Shown piece by piece: positions 32,890-41,335 of a stretch of 64,000 nucleotides of DNA. How positions within the stretch are numbered: the first letter of the stretch is position 1; every line of letters begins with the position of its first letter. The translations under genes and the position numbers were made by a program. Origin of the DNA: Shewanella atlantica (GTDB lineage Bacteria; Pseudomonadota; Gammaproteobacteria; Enterobacterales; Shewanellaceae); the NCBI RefSeq assembly GCF_003966265.1, contig NZ_RXNV01000002.1:579396-643395 (forward strand), read 5' to 3'. The notes beneath the pieces were generated by a model. It was not told where the DNA came from. It saw nothing but the letters and a program-made list of their open reading frames with translations, and made no database searches.

Positions 32890-33583
32890 AATTTTTCGAT
32901 AAGATAGCCTTTAGAGCTTTATCAAGTACACAACTAAGCAATAGATGCGCATGATAAAGATAGGTGTAGTCAATCGTCACTCTATCCCCAATTTCGAACC
33001 GTGCTTGTTCACCACTAGCCTCAAGATAAATTTTGTTACATACACCATCTGTGTGTACCAACAAATTACGTGTCGCTTTCATTTCAGCTAAAAGCAGCAA
33101 ATCAGAATCTGATATTACTTTATAAGACAGGTATTTATTAATTTGTTTTATCCATTTGTGAATACTCCCGTAAGCTACTTTATTCAGTTCATTATGAATA
33201 ATCTCGGTGATTAGATTTTCATAGCTACCGGCTGACAAAACTGCTCCTGTGCTTAAGTTACGCTCCTGACTCAACAGCGTTAAATTTGACTTCAAATATA
33301 TTGATAACATGTCAAACAAGGCAGCTTCGAATATATTAAATTGAGCTTGGAAAACTAGTTCCAAATAGGTCGAAGATAGAACATCGTCGAGATATTCAAA
33401 TAGCTCGTCAGTTGTTCTGGTTACCAATGACGTTGAAGAAGTAACCTCTGTACCACTAACTATTGATCGCCCTTCTCGTACATTACCAGAAAACTCCTCG
33501 ACAGCATGTGTTAAAAAACTAACAGAATCGATAACCTCTTGCATTTTCCCCAGAGCAGATTCATATCTCTTTTCTACGTCCAA
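32888..33583 (-). CDS. HEPN-like cassette protein
   Basis: 231 aa, mostly helical. ATRNLLVH (R172 to H177) fits the R-x4-H catalytic motif of HEPN RNases, in a helix preceded by a conserved-looking MKATRN. No other domain is recognised. It starts at a TTG with GAGGAAA 10 nt upstream. The gene begins about 20 bp after one attC-like site and ends within the next one, so it is packaged as an integron cassette. HEPN proteins often act as toxins or defence effectors, but no antitoxin partner is adjacent. Confidence 0.65.
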   Translation of the reverse strand: MDVEKRYESALGKMQEVIDSVSFLTHAVEEFSGNVREGRSIVSGTEVTSSTSLVTRTTDELFEYLDDVLSSTYLELVFQAQFNIFEAALFDMLSIYLKSNLTLLSQERNLSTGAVLSAGSYENLITEIIHNELNKVAYGSIHKWIKQINKYLSYKVISDSDLLLLAEMKATRNLLVHTDGVCNKIYLEASGEQARFEIGDRVTIDYTYLYHAHLLLSCVLDKALKAILSKN

Positions 33584-33604
33584 CTTTGTTGTTTCCTCTT
33601 TTTA

Positions 33605-33684
33605 GCCTAAGGCTCTGTTAAGATGTGAGCAACGCATGGTAAAATGGCACGCGTTGCAAATCGCTCTTAAGCAATTTGTTAGTT
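33605..33684 (-). repeat. attC-like recombination site 1
   Basis: On the minus strand: CTAACAAATTGCTTAAGAG, then GATTTGCAACGC, a 15-nt centre, GCGTTGCTCACATCTTAA and CTTAGGC. This has the R''-L''-L'-R' layout of a short attC (about 80 bp). It starts 6 bp beyond the DUF2971 stop and ends about 20 bp before the next gene. Confidence 0.65.
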
Positions 33685-33689
33685 GCGTA

Positions 33690-34502
33690 CTAAATTTTGT
33701 AATCGGAAACTTCCAAGTTCCAAGTGCCTTCTTTATGACGAACTAATTGAACATTGACACCGTTTAATTGCCATTCTTTTCTGGTTTTAGTGTAAAAATC
33801 TTGTTCTACACCTAAGCGAGTAACGTTGCTATAACTAGCACAGCCTAAATATGCTTCGACAATTGACTCTTTCGGTATTGATAAACAATACAATGGACGC
33901 CCCATTACTGTTACTTGATTCCACTTTCCCGCTTCATTTGCAAACTGACTCGCTGAATATCGAGAGATTTTGTTGCCCTTGACATTTTTAACAACACGCA
34001 CCTCCTCTTCGTAACCCCATGCTAATCCCTTCATTAGAAAAGCATTTTTAAATAAATCATACTCATGATGTCTAAAACTTCTATATTCGTCACCTACACT
34101 CATTAATGATTCAATACTGGAGGTTGGTAATGTATTTTGAGGCATCGTTAAGGTGTAAACTATTTCACCGAATTGAGCAGGAATAACACATGAGCTCTCA
34201 TCAAGTAGGTTTGCTTTTTTCATATCAATGCCAATAACGACACCTCGATGATCATCTCCGTAATGAGACCACATTAACGAATTTAGTGGATTGCGAGTAA
34301 GAGAAAGAACTCCGTAATTACGGCTTAAACGATTACGATGAGGGTTTTTCTGTAGGCTTCTAATCAAGGCATCGGACTCTTCAAAACAAATAGCAGTGCC
34401 TTCAAATGGATCGTTGAGATCTTCTAAGCAAGAAAAGCCTATTGAACTATTATCCATAACTGAACATGCTGACTTAAACGACATGTATTTGTAGAGAATC
34501 AT
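33690..34502 (-). CDS. DUF2971 domain protein (cassette gene)
   Basis: 270 aa. Typical DUF2971 features are YKYMSFKSA at the N terminus, FSCLEDLNDPFEGTA, LNSLMWSHYGDDHRGVVIGI and a KGLAWGYEEEVRVV stretch. GGAAAG lies 6 nt before the ATG. It is followed directly by an attC-like site, forming a cassette with it. Function unknown; it is only distantly similar to the protein at 31607-32482. Confidence 0.85.
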   Translation of the reverse strand: MILYKYMSFKSACSVMDNSSIGFSCLEDLNDPFEGTAICFEESDALIRSLQKNPHRNRLSRNYGVLSLTRNPLNSLMWSHYGDDHRGVVIGIDMKKANLLDESSCVIPAQFGEIVYTLTMPQNTLPTSSIESLMSVGDEYRSFRHHEYDLFKNAFLMKGLAWGYEEEVRVVKNVKGNKISRYSASQFANEAGKWNQVTVMGRPLYCLSIPKESIVEAYLGCASYSNVTRLGVEQDFYTKTRKEWQLNGVNVQLVRHKEGTWNLEVSDYKI

Positions 34503-35332
34503 GACTTTCCTATTTCCTCGAAGCTACTTACGCTACTTATACGGCTGCGAGCCGTTTTTCATTCCGCTATAATGCCGTCTTTCATTTAACTCTTCAATTG
34601 ATAATCAATAGGTTAATGAGGGGGAAGGTTGATTAGATGGCTAAAAAAGTCATAATGCTTGCTCCACCCTTGAAGTGGTAGGCCTCTTAGCATAAGTTTT
34701 GGTAGGGTAAACTCGCATTAACAAAATATGAATGAGTTTTTGCTTTAACGCATAATGGGGCATTTCCAAGTTAGAGGCTGCTCCAAAAAGCTCTAATCGA
34801 AGAGAGAACTTTCTCGTAAACCAGCCAGTGCAGATGCGGCTGCGAGCTTCCAAAACATGGATGTTTTGGCAGAGCCCACATGGAAGTGTTCACGGCGTCT
34901 CGCTGAAGTATCTGCACATTCCCTCGCCGGGCAGGCGGTAAACATCAATGAAGGTACGACCTTCAAGCTCACACTCCAATAACAACGAACGAAAAAAGAA
35001 AATGTAATCAGCCTTCATTCGAAGGCTAGCAAGCTTTGGTGCATAAACGTGTTACCAACAAAACTTCAATCGAAGAGATAGAGAAACGGGTGTAAGTGAG
35101 CTCGAGGACTTCGATTTCAAGGCGAGGTTTCACATAGTGAAACTCTTCGAGCGAGAGATAAGGATATCGAACTGGCTGTTAAACAGGGAGGTTGTTTGAA
35201 ATCGCAGAGCGCCCAAGGATGACTCTTTTGAAATCAAGAGCCAGCGTACCGAGAGATTACTTACACATGCGCCCCTGCAGGTGATAGATAACAATGAAAG
35301 TACGACTTTCAAACACACCACTCAATACCAAC
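34503..35332. repeat. Repeat-rich non-coding region
   Basis: 830 bp without a credible gene. An imperfect direct repeat of about 75 bp lies at 34911-34986 and 35260-35333 (shared AACATCAATGAAGGTACGAC-type core). GTTAAAT near 34584 (minus strand) fits the R' core of an attC or attI and could mark the cassette boundary, but that is weak. Confidence 0.55.
35048..35215. repeat. Island-flanking inverted repeat, right copy
   Basis: Inverted partner of 29985-30150, matching from ATCTCTTCGA through the GTTTCAC-ATAGTGAAAC palindrome and ATAAGGATATCGAACTGGCT to the CAGAGCG end, roughly 85-90 percent over its best 85 bp by eye. Confidence 0.7.
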
Positions 35333-35932
35333 TCAGCCAGAAGCTGAAGCTGAAGCGGGGTTTTGGGTTAAAGCATCAAGCTGAAAACTTTGCAGGTCAA
35401 ATTCGATGATTTCGCAATTACCCGGCAGTAACTGACGATTGGACCAAGCTTGCTCTCCGGCGAAGAGATTTTGAATGACTCGTAACCATTCTCCATGGCC
35501 GATGACTACAAGGGTTTCTACATCTATGCAAGATAACCCCTGCAAGAAGTGCTGCACCCTACTCAATACTTCGGAAGCAGATTCCGCCCCGTCAATCTCC
35601 ATCTCATTGCCAACGAAACGTCGTTCGTAAGCTCCCCATAAATCCTGAGACTCACTATTATCTTGTCCCTGTAACTCACCAAAACATCGTTCACGCAATA
35701 AGGGGGACGATTCGATGGGTAAATTTAAGCTATGGTTGGCTAGAGTCGCCGTCGCCATGGCACGCCCCAGATCACTTGTGACTATTAAACCGGGCTGATG
35801 AGGGGCTAATTGAGCTCCTAAGCGTCGCGCCTGAGACTCACCTTCGGCAGTTAAGCCACTATCCAGGTGGCCTTGCAGTTTCCCCAGTTTATTCCATTGG
35901 GTTTCGCCATGACGACAAAAAAGCAATTTCAT
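35333..35932 (-). CDS. Histidine phosphatase family protein
   Basis: 199 aa from the ATG at 35932; the open frame runs further but the family begins with MKLLFCRHGETQWN. RHGETQWN carries the phosphohistidine residue. Other family features are the LTAEGESQARRLG stretch, the SSPLLRERCFGELQG loop and GHGEWLRVI with the second active-site His. The family includes alpha-ribazole phosphatase (CobC) and phosphoglycerate mutase-like enzymes. It is not in the corrinoid operon, so I give no symbol. Confidence 0.85.
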   Translation of the reverse strand: MKLLFCRHGETQWNKLGKLQGHLDSGLTAEGESQARRLGAQLAPHQPGLIVTSDLGRAMATATLANHSLNLPIESSPLLRERCFGELQGQDNSESQDLWGAYERRFVGNEMEIDGAESASEVLSRVQHFLQGLSCIDVETLVVIGHGEWLRVIQNLFAGEQAWSNRQLLPGNCEIIEFDLQSFQLDALTQNPASASASG

Positions 35933-36147
35933 TCTTAAAAAATTAAATCCCGAAAATGACGAATAAACATGAATATAAATGTTAATTTTAACATCGACAA
36001 AGCCCATATAATATGGGGGAATTCACAGTGTTTGCGGCTTTCACAGGAATTTCAAACCATCAATTAACGCCATTTGTATCTGTGCAATCATGCCAAATTT
36101 ACTTGCTATACTTAGACACATCTACCTAAGGCAATGGCAGGACAATA

Positions 36148-36930
36148 ATGAGAAGTTTGCGAACCCAGCATCTTACATTGTTATTTCTATTGCTATTTTC
36201 ACCCCAATTTCTTCCCTATACCCACGCCGATGAATATATTTTCGCCTCCATTGAGTTTGACCCCTTTGGCTATGTTGAGGATGGAGCGATAAAAGGCATA
36301 ATCCCGGACATTGCAAGGGCTATAGCCGATGAGGCGAATATACAGATTGAGATTAAATTATTGCCCTATTCCCGCGTGGTTAATTACACTAAAAATGGCG
36401 ATGCTGACCTAGCTATATTCAGCAGAAATTCAGATAATGATGCTGAAGTTGACTACATATCTCTGTTATTCGAACAAAATGTCATTCTGTTAACAAAGAA
36501 AGGAAACCCACTCCTAAGCCATAAAGAGATCTACGACCCGGGGAAAATACAGACCATAGGTTACCTCAGAGGCACCAATTTTTGTCCCCAAATACTACAG
36601 GATGACAGATTATCAACCTACGAGATAAAGGACTTTAGCCAAGGTCTAAAAATGCTCAACTCCAATAGGATCAGTGCGTTTTTGACAATTGATAGCACGG
36701 CTCTGTATGAAAGCAAAAAGCTAGGGTTACAAGATTCATTCGAATTCCCGGGTTTTAGCATCAGAACGCTGGATGCCTGGCTGCAAATGCCCAAGAGTAG
36801 TGCTATCGATAAAACGTTTCCAATAGATGCAATTCGTTCTGCGGCTAATAAACTCAAGACAGAAGACAAGATTGAAGCGATTTTAAAAAAGCATTTGCAA
36901 ACTCAACAGATTCAATCGCATCAGCAGTAA
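36148..36930 (+). CDS. Periplasmic transporter substrate-binding (SBP_bac_3) protein
   Basis: 260 aa with a signal peptide (hydrophobic core LTLLFLLLFSP, probable cleavage after THA). The body is a two-lobe SBP_bac_3 fold: EFDPFGYVEDGAIKGIIPDI, then AIADEANIQIEIKLLPYSRV and the DLAIFSRNS stretch. There are no permease or ATPase genes next to it, as is common for the stand-alone Shewanella/Vibrio members of this family. The ligand is unknown. It is convergent with the AraC gene. Confidence 0.8.
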   Translation: MRSLRTQHLTLLFLLLFSPQFLPYTHADEYIFASIEFDPFGYVEDGAIKGIIPDIARAIADEANIQIEIKLLPYSRVVNYTKNGDADLAIFSRNSDNDAEVDYISLLFEQNVILLTKKGNPLLSHKEIYDPGKIQTIGYLRGTNFCPQILQDDRLSTYEIKDFSQGLKMLNSNRISAFLTIDSTALYESKKLGLQDSFEFPGFSIRTLDAWLQMPKSSAIDKTFPIDAIRSAANKLKTEDKIEAILKKHLQTQQIQSHQQ

Positions 36931-36988
36931 TTTCAACCGCTATAAGTATCGAGCTAAAACGAATTTTGATATCAAGGTTACAGGTTAT

Positions 36989-37903
36989 TTAGCCACCGGC
37001 TGTTTTTGAATTTTGGTATAAGCATAAGTTACGAAACTCCTTAGGTGTCAGGCCGCTGTGTTTTTTAAAAAATTTAGTCAGATTGGTCGGTTCACTGAAA
37101 CCTAGTTTCTGTGCAATTGATGCTATGGGATCCTGACTATAGGCCAACAACCTTTTAGACTCTAAAATCGCATAAGAGTTAATCAAGTCTTTGCCGGTTT
37201 TGCCGGTATTCTCTTTTGCAATTTGATTCAACTTTTTTGTCGTAATTCCCATCATGCTTGCATATTTTTCAACAGTACGGGTATAGACAAAGTGAGCCTT
37301 AATCAGCTTGTGAAATTTACAATAGTCTGACGAATAGTGAGAGTGACTATTTGATTTTAAAGATGATTGATGCTGACGTACCAATGTTTTTAATATAATC
37401 GCTCTCAAAGAGTTACGAATGACCTCTTCGGACAATTGACTATCCAGCTGAGTGTACTCCAACCATAGCTGCTCAAAGAAGAAGCTACAGGTTTCTTCTC
37501 TTTCATGTGTGAAGTTAATATCTTCAAAAGCCGATCTTATTCGGCTTTTATATGGGTCATCAGTACCATAAAATAGGATGTTATCGCAAAATGGAATGAC
37601 GTAACCTCTTATACTCGGATTATAGTCAAACCTATGAGCCTGATATTTGGAGATAAATAGTATGGTTCCGGGTTTTAGGTGACACACTTGATGGTCGACA
37701 TAATGCCTTCCACTTCCATGTGTAATATAGATAATGGCATTAAAAAACAGGCGATGGGGATCGGTGAACAAGCCTCTTTCGTAATTGTCGTAAAACTCCT
37801 GCATTGTATGCATGGCGAAGTCAAAATCAGCCTTCGATCTTGGAAACTCGACACCGAATATCATATCGTCACTCATTACATTCCCATTTAAAACTGATCT
37901 CAT
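36989..37903 (-). CDS. AraC-family transcriptional regulator (rdh cluster, first)
   Basis: 304 aa, with an N-terminal cupin-like sensor and a C-terminal pair of helix-turn-helices, the second ending IAQKLGFSEPTNLTKFFKKH and SGLTPKEFR. It is the last gene of the minus-strand run from the TPR protein through rdhA1. An ATG nine codons in (37876) has a better RBS (GGGA), so the protein may be 295 aa. It resembles the regulator at 47509-48405 in length and C terminus, so the two may be paralogues that read related signals. Confidence 0.85.
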   Translation of the reverse strand: MRSVLNGNVMSDDMIFGVEFPRSKADFDFAMHTMQEFYDNYERGLFTDPHRLFFNAIIYITHGSGRHYVDHQVCHLKPGTILFISKYQAHRFDYNPSIRGYVIPFCDNILFYGTDDPYKSRIRSAFEDINFTHEREETCSFFFEQLWLEYTQLDSQLSEEVIRNSLRAIILKTLVRQHQSSLKSNSHSHYSSDYCKFHKLIKAHFVYTRTVEKYASMMGITTKKLNQIAKENTGKTGKDLINSYAILESKRLLAYSQDPIASIAQKLGFSEPTNLTKFFKKHSGLTPKEFRNLCLYQNSKTAGG

Positions 37904-37944
37904 ATACTCGATGCGAATCGCTCAATGCTAGTTCTCCAAATACG

Positions 37945-38163
37945 CTATTTCGTTTGCTCTTCAAACTTTGTCGCCCACTCTTTATAATTAATACTCTCCT
38001 TAATCGGCAAGCTTGACTCTTTATTGTTATCAGAATAAGTAATGACAAAAAGTGGTGCATTACCCGTTTGCAATTTATTTAAAAAATTGACCCTGGCAGC
38101 AAGATGAACACACACTATCATCGCTGACACAATGTAAAACATGAATAGTAACTTCTTCCTCAT
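37945..38163 (-). CDS. Small membrane-anchored protein of the rdh operon
   Basis: 72 aa with one N-terminal hydrophobic helix (about residues 5-24) and a polar periplasmic tail. Its ATG overlaps the stop of the rdhC-like gene by 4 bp (ATGA), so it is translationally coupled. I recognise no family. Its place suggests a role in assembling or linking the flavoprotein or the reductase, which is inference. Confidence 0.6.
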   Translation of the reverse strand: MRKKLLFMFYIVSAMIVCVHLAARVNFLNKLQTGNAPLFVITYSDNNKESSLPIKESINYKEWATKFEEQTK

Positions 38164-39386
38164 TTAGATACCTCATTGCTCTTTACTGCCACATCAGCCA
38201 TTTGATTAGCTTCCATTATTTCTCTTTTGGCTCTTTGTTTATTTAATATGGACTTAAACCATTGCCTATTGAAGCGAATAAAATCTGTCATTGGATTCAT
38301 CGGACAAAGGGTTCTACACCATGGCCGTTTGACAACCAGTGACGTTACGATAGCAAGCACGGTTAGTACAAAGAGGTAAATTGAACCTATCATGCCAAAC
38401 ATGATGCCGAAAGGCTCATATGAAAATGATGCCGGATTACGAAAATACAAGCCTAAACATAAAGTTGTCAGCAGAAGTCCCCTTGGGAACCATTCAAAGA
38501 AGAAGTTTGTGAGGCTTGTGGTCTTAGCATTACCCAGCTTAGCCAGGCACTCCTGTGTAGCCCCAAAAGGACAAAGACTAGTGCAGTAAACATTTCTATT
38601 ACTCACGATAATATATAAGATCACCAGTGAGAGTAAAATTAACGAAGTATAGTTGCCCAGGCCACTAAACCATGCCCCGGAAATAAGGATCCCCATAGTC
38701 GATGATGAAAATAAGCTAGAGGAGTAAAAGCCAAATACACACATAGAGCTGAGCAGTATCGCCCAGTTAAACATACTCTTTTTGCGATGACGTGTTTTGT
38801 TCACTAAAATAGCCATCGTAAACATCGCAATAGCCATCAGATCCAGCCAGCGAAAATGAGAGACGGGCTCTTCATTCTCTAACATACTGAAGCCGAATAC
38901 TTGAACTCTAACCGAATCAGCTGCCTGCTTTATGGCATCAGTTAATGCATTGGTGGAAACCGTCGCCCCACTAACACCGTCAATTTCGAGGCTGACCTTA
39001 ATATTTTCCCCAAGTATCTTCTCCATCAGATTTGATTGGAGGACCTTGTCCAGATAGGAACTGGTATCTTTAGATGATAAGACAGCGACTCGCTGAATAT
39101 CGCCCTGTGATGAAACAGTAACTGCAACCTCTGTGATCCCGCCATAACCTATACCGCTACCCAAACCAATGAATTCAACCGGGCTTAATTCGTTAGCTGA
39201 CGTCCCTTGATATAAACGGGGATGGATCTGCGTTAACAGCTCTCCATTAATCAACAACTGATCCACCATATCGCTCTGGTTATCGGAAATTCGGATACTT
39301 CCGCAATACCATGCCAGTAGCAATAAGCTCACTGACACTAAACTGGCAACTTTTTTCCAAAAATCGATGCGTTTCTTGCTATACAT
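38160..39386 (-). CDS. rdhC: RdhC/NosR-like FMN-binding membrane iron-sulfur protein
   Basis: 408 aa from the ATG at 39386 with GAGAGG before it. After one N-terminal helix there is a periplasmic FMN-binding domain with SGATVST (residues 139-145), the site where NosR/RnfG/PceC proteins bind FMN covalently through a threonine. Five or so membrane helices follow, then two CX3CP motifs, CTSLCP at about 268-272 and CRTLCP at about 357-361. PceC-type proteins are common in organohalide clusters and are thought to carry electrons to the reductase. Gene order after rdhB1 fits. Confidence 0.8.
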   Translation of the reverse strand: MYSKKRIDFWKKVASLVSVSLLLLAWYCGSIRISDNQSDMVDQLLINGELLTQIHPRLYQGTSANELSPVEFIGLGSGIGYGGITEVAVTVSSQGDIQRVAVLSSKDTSSYLDKVLQSNLMEKILGENIKVSLEIDGVSGATVSTNALTDAIKQAADSVRVQVFGFSMLENEEPVSHFRWLDLMAIAMFTMAILVNKTRHRKKSMFNWAILLSSMCVFGFYSSSLFSSSTMGILISGAWFSGLGNYTSLILLSLVILYIIVSNRNVYCTSLCPFGATQECLAKLGNAKTTSLTNFFFEWFPRGLLLTTLCLGLYFRNPASFSYEPFGIMFGMIGSIYLFVLTVLAIVTSLVVKRPWCRTLCPMNPMTDFIRFNRQWFKSILNKQRAKREIMEANQMADVAVKSNEVSK

Positions 39387-39469
39387 AAAACCTCTCAAAG
39401 CCCTGATATAAAACTCAGGGCTCCGGTTAACGATGTGGTGACCACAATCCTGACACTGGGGATATTGCG

Positions 39470-39778
39470 CTATGGATGGTTCGGCTTTAACAGAACCAGC
39501 ACTTTAAGTATTGCCGCGCCACCAATCACTAATAGTGTTCCGACAAATCCTAAAACGTACCATCCGGCGTTGCCTTCATTTTCACCCAGCAGTGTGAACG
39601 CGCCGGCTATGGTCAAGATAAAACTTAACCACCAGAAACCCACGACAGACCACTTCCACCAATTCATTCCTAATTGAGATTCTTTGGCCCATTGGTTTGC
39701 ACCCGTAAATACCAATACCTGAATTGCACCTAATACCATCCAAAACAGTGGATCCAATAACGTTGATTGCGGAAACAT
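39470..39778 (-). CDS. rdhB: Reductive dehalogenase membrane anchor RdhB, first
   Basis: 102 aa with three hydrophobic helices (about residues 9-26, 44-66 and 74-96) and a tryptophan-rich middle. This is the size and layout of PceB-type anchors, which hold the Tat-exported reductase to the outer face of the inner membrane. The rdhA1 stop overlaps its ATG by one base (TAATG). Family assignment rests on context more than on motifs. Confidence 0.78.
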   Translation of the reverse strand: MFPQSTLLDPLFWMVLGAIQVLVFTGANQWAKESQLGMNWWKWSVVGFWWLSFILTIAGAFTLLGENEGNAGWYVLGFVGTLLVIGGAAILKVLVLLKPNHP

Positions 39779-41298
39779 TAGAAACCCTCCCAGTTGCCGT
39801 CATATTCCCAAGTCTTCTCGACTTTCAGATACTCTTCACTTCGCATCCACTCCGGGGGCTGATGGTAACTGGCAAAGTTGCCGCCACTCCATTCAGGGTG
39901 AAAAGACTCAGCATCCGGGTAATAGAAGAAGTTATGCTGCATCGCCAACAATGCATTACGTGTAACACCGGTAGGATCTCTGGGTTCAGCTTGCTTAACT
40001 AATGCATGTATCCAGTTATTTTTTCGGGTATAAGGACATACAGCGATACAGACTCGACAGCCTAGACCACTCGGGGTCGGACCTTGATTCCAGAATCTCC
40101 AACAACCATCTTGGTTAAATGCGTACTTGCGTACTCCACGGACCACATCATCGGGTTTATCAGCTTTACTGATGGAGCCGCTCGGACATGCATCTGCGCA
40201 AATTTTGCAACTTTCACAGAAGTGTTTCATATTCAGATCTATCGGTTTATCGTGTTCCAGATCTAAGTTAGTGATCACAGCCGCGAGACGAATGTTGGGC
40301 CCCACTTCAGGTGTCATCAGGATCCCATTGCGTGTCGATTCACCCAGACCTGCAAGCATGGCCAAGGGGGGCATAATCACTTCATAACTGTTACCGGGGA
40401 ACTGCGGGCGAGCGGCATAACCTAACTCACCTAAATAGGCGGCCATTAATCCCGATGCCATCTTGGCTCGATAATAGGCGTCATAAGATGTTGAGTAACC
40501 CACCGCGGCATACATAGGATCCCAGTTCATCGGCACGCCAAACACTATGATATTCTTCCAGTGTTTTGGGATCTCGTCTCCCCATTCAGGCATGCCACGC
40601 ATCATATTTTTAAATATGAAATTACTATCAAGCTTAGTGATACCAACCATACTCATACCGAACTTGAATGCCATCTGTTTAATCAACTTAGAAGCATGCT
40701 TAGGCGATTTAAATTCCTTTGGCTCTCTCTGCACCCACTTAAAGTCATCGACATCAGGGTGCTCTGTGGGCTCAGGTGGAAAATCCGCGTGTAAGCCTTT
40801 GCTGTATGCGCCTGAATAGGCCCAGGCAAGAGCGAATCTGTCGCGATGCTTTTCAATGTTATTGTCATGTTTTACTTTTTCACTAAATGACAGCAGCATC
40901 TCTTCCCAACGCTTCGGGTATTTTGCGTAGTATTCTCTCACCCTGAGATCTGGAATTTGAGTCCAGTCTTCACTTGGCACCCACCCCCCTTTAATCGACT
41001 TAACCAGACTAAATGCACGATTAAACAGGTAGTCGCCCCACTCTGGTCGCTCAATTTGCCCCACCACCTCCATTGTTGGCGGAAAATCCACCTCGAATGC
41101 CTCTCGATTAAAGTACATATCCTTGCCGGCTTCCGTTCTTCCCCAACCAATATTGGCATCGGGATCCCGACCAAGAACGAATCCCGCACCGGCACCGGCC
41201 CCTACCGTGGCGGTTGCCGCGGCAATACCACCCAACTTAAGGAAATTTCGGCGCGAACTATTGGTTGCCTCATCTCCGATCTGTGCATCATCTTTCAT
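39778..41298 (-). CDS. rdhA: Reductive dehalogenase catalytic subunit, first
   Basis: 506 aa. A Tat signal with SRRNFLKL (RR at 16-17) is followed by an Ala/Gly-rich helix. The reductase body ends in two 4Fe-4S sites: C361-x2-C364-x2-C367-x3-C371-P and C399-x14-C414-x2-C417-x3-C421-P. AGLGESTRNGILMTPEVGP at about 316-334 fits the conserved corrinoid/active-site region. The enzyme would remove halide from an organohalide with a corrinoid cofactor. It heads rdhA-rdhB-rdhC after the TPR gene, with 37 bp between. Substrate unknown. Confidence 0.93.
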   Translation of the reverse strand: MKDDAQIGDEATNSSRRNFLKLGGIAAATATVGAGAGAGFVLGRDPDANIGWGRTEAGKDMYFNREAFEVDFPPTMEVVGQIERPEWGDYLFNRAFSLVKSIKGGWVPSEDWTQIPDLRVREYYAKYPKRWEEMLLSFSEKVKHDNNIEKHRDRFALAWAYSGAYSKGLHADFPPEPTEHPDVDDFKWVQREPKEFKSPKHASKLIKQMAFKFGMSMVGITKLDSNFIFKNMMRGMPEWGDEIPKHWKNIIVFGVPMNWDPMYAAVGYSTSYDAYYRAKMASGLMAAYLGELGYAARPQFPGNSYEVIMPPLAMLAGLGESTRNGILMTPEVGPNIRLAAVITNLDLEHDKPIDLNMKHFCESCKICADACPSGSISKADKPDDVVRGVRKYAFNQDGCWRFWNQGPTPSGLGCRVCIAVCPYTRKNNWIHALVKQAEPRDPTGVTRNALLAMQHNFFYYPDAESFHPEWSGGNFASYHQPPEWMRSEEYLKVEKTWEYDGNWEGF

Positions 41299-41335
41299 TG
41301 CTTACCTCTGACTATTACAACTTTATTTACTATTT

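Noticed and set aside
29600..36147. CRISPR array or prophage in the accessory island
   Set aside because: No regularly spaced direct repeats, cas genes, integrase, portal or terminase genes are seen.
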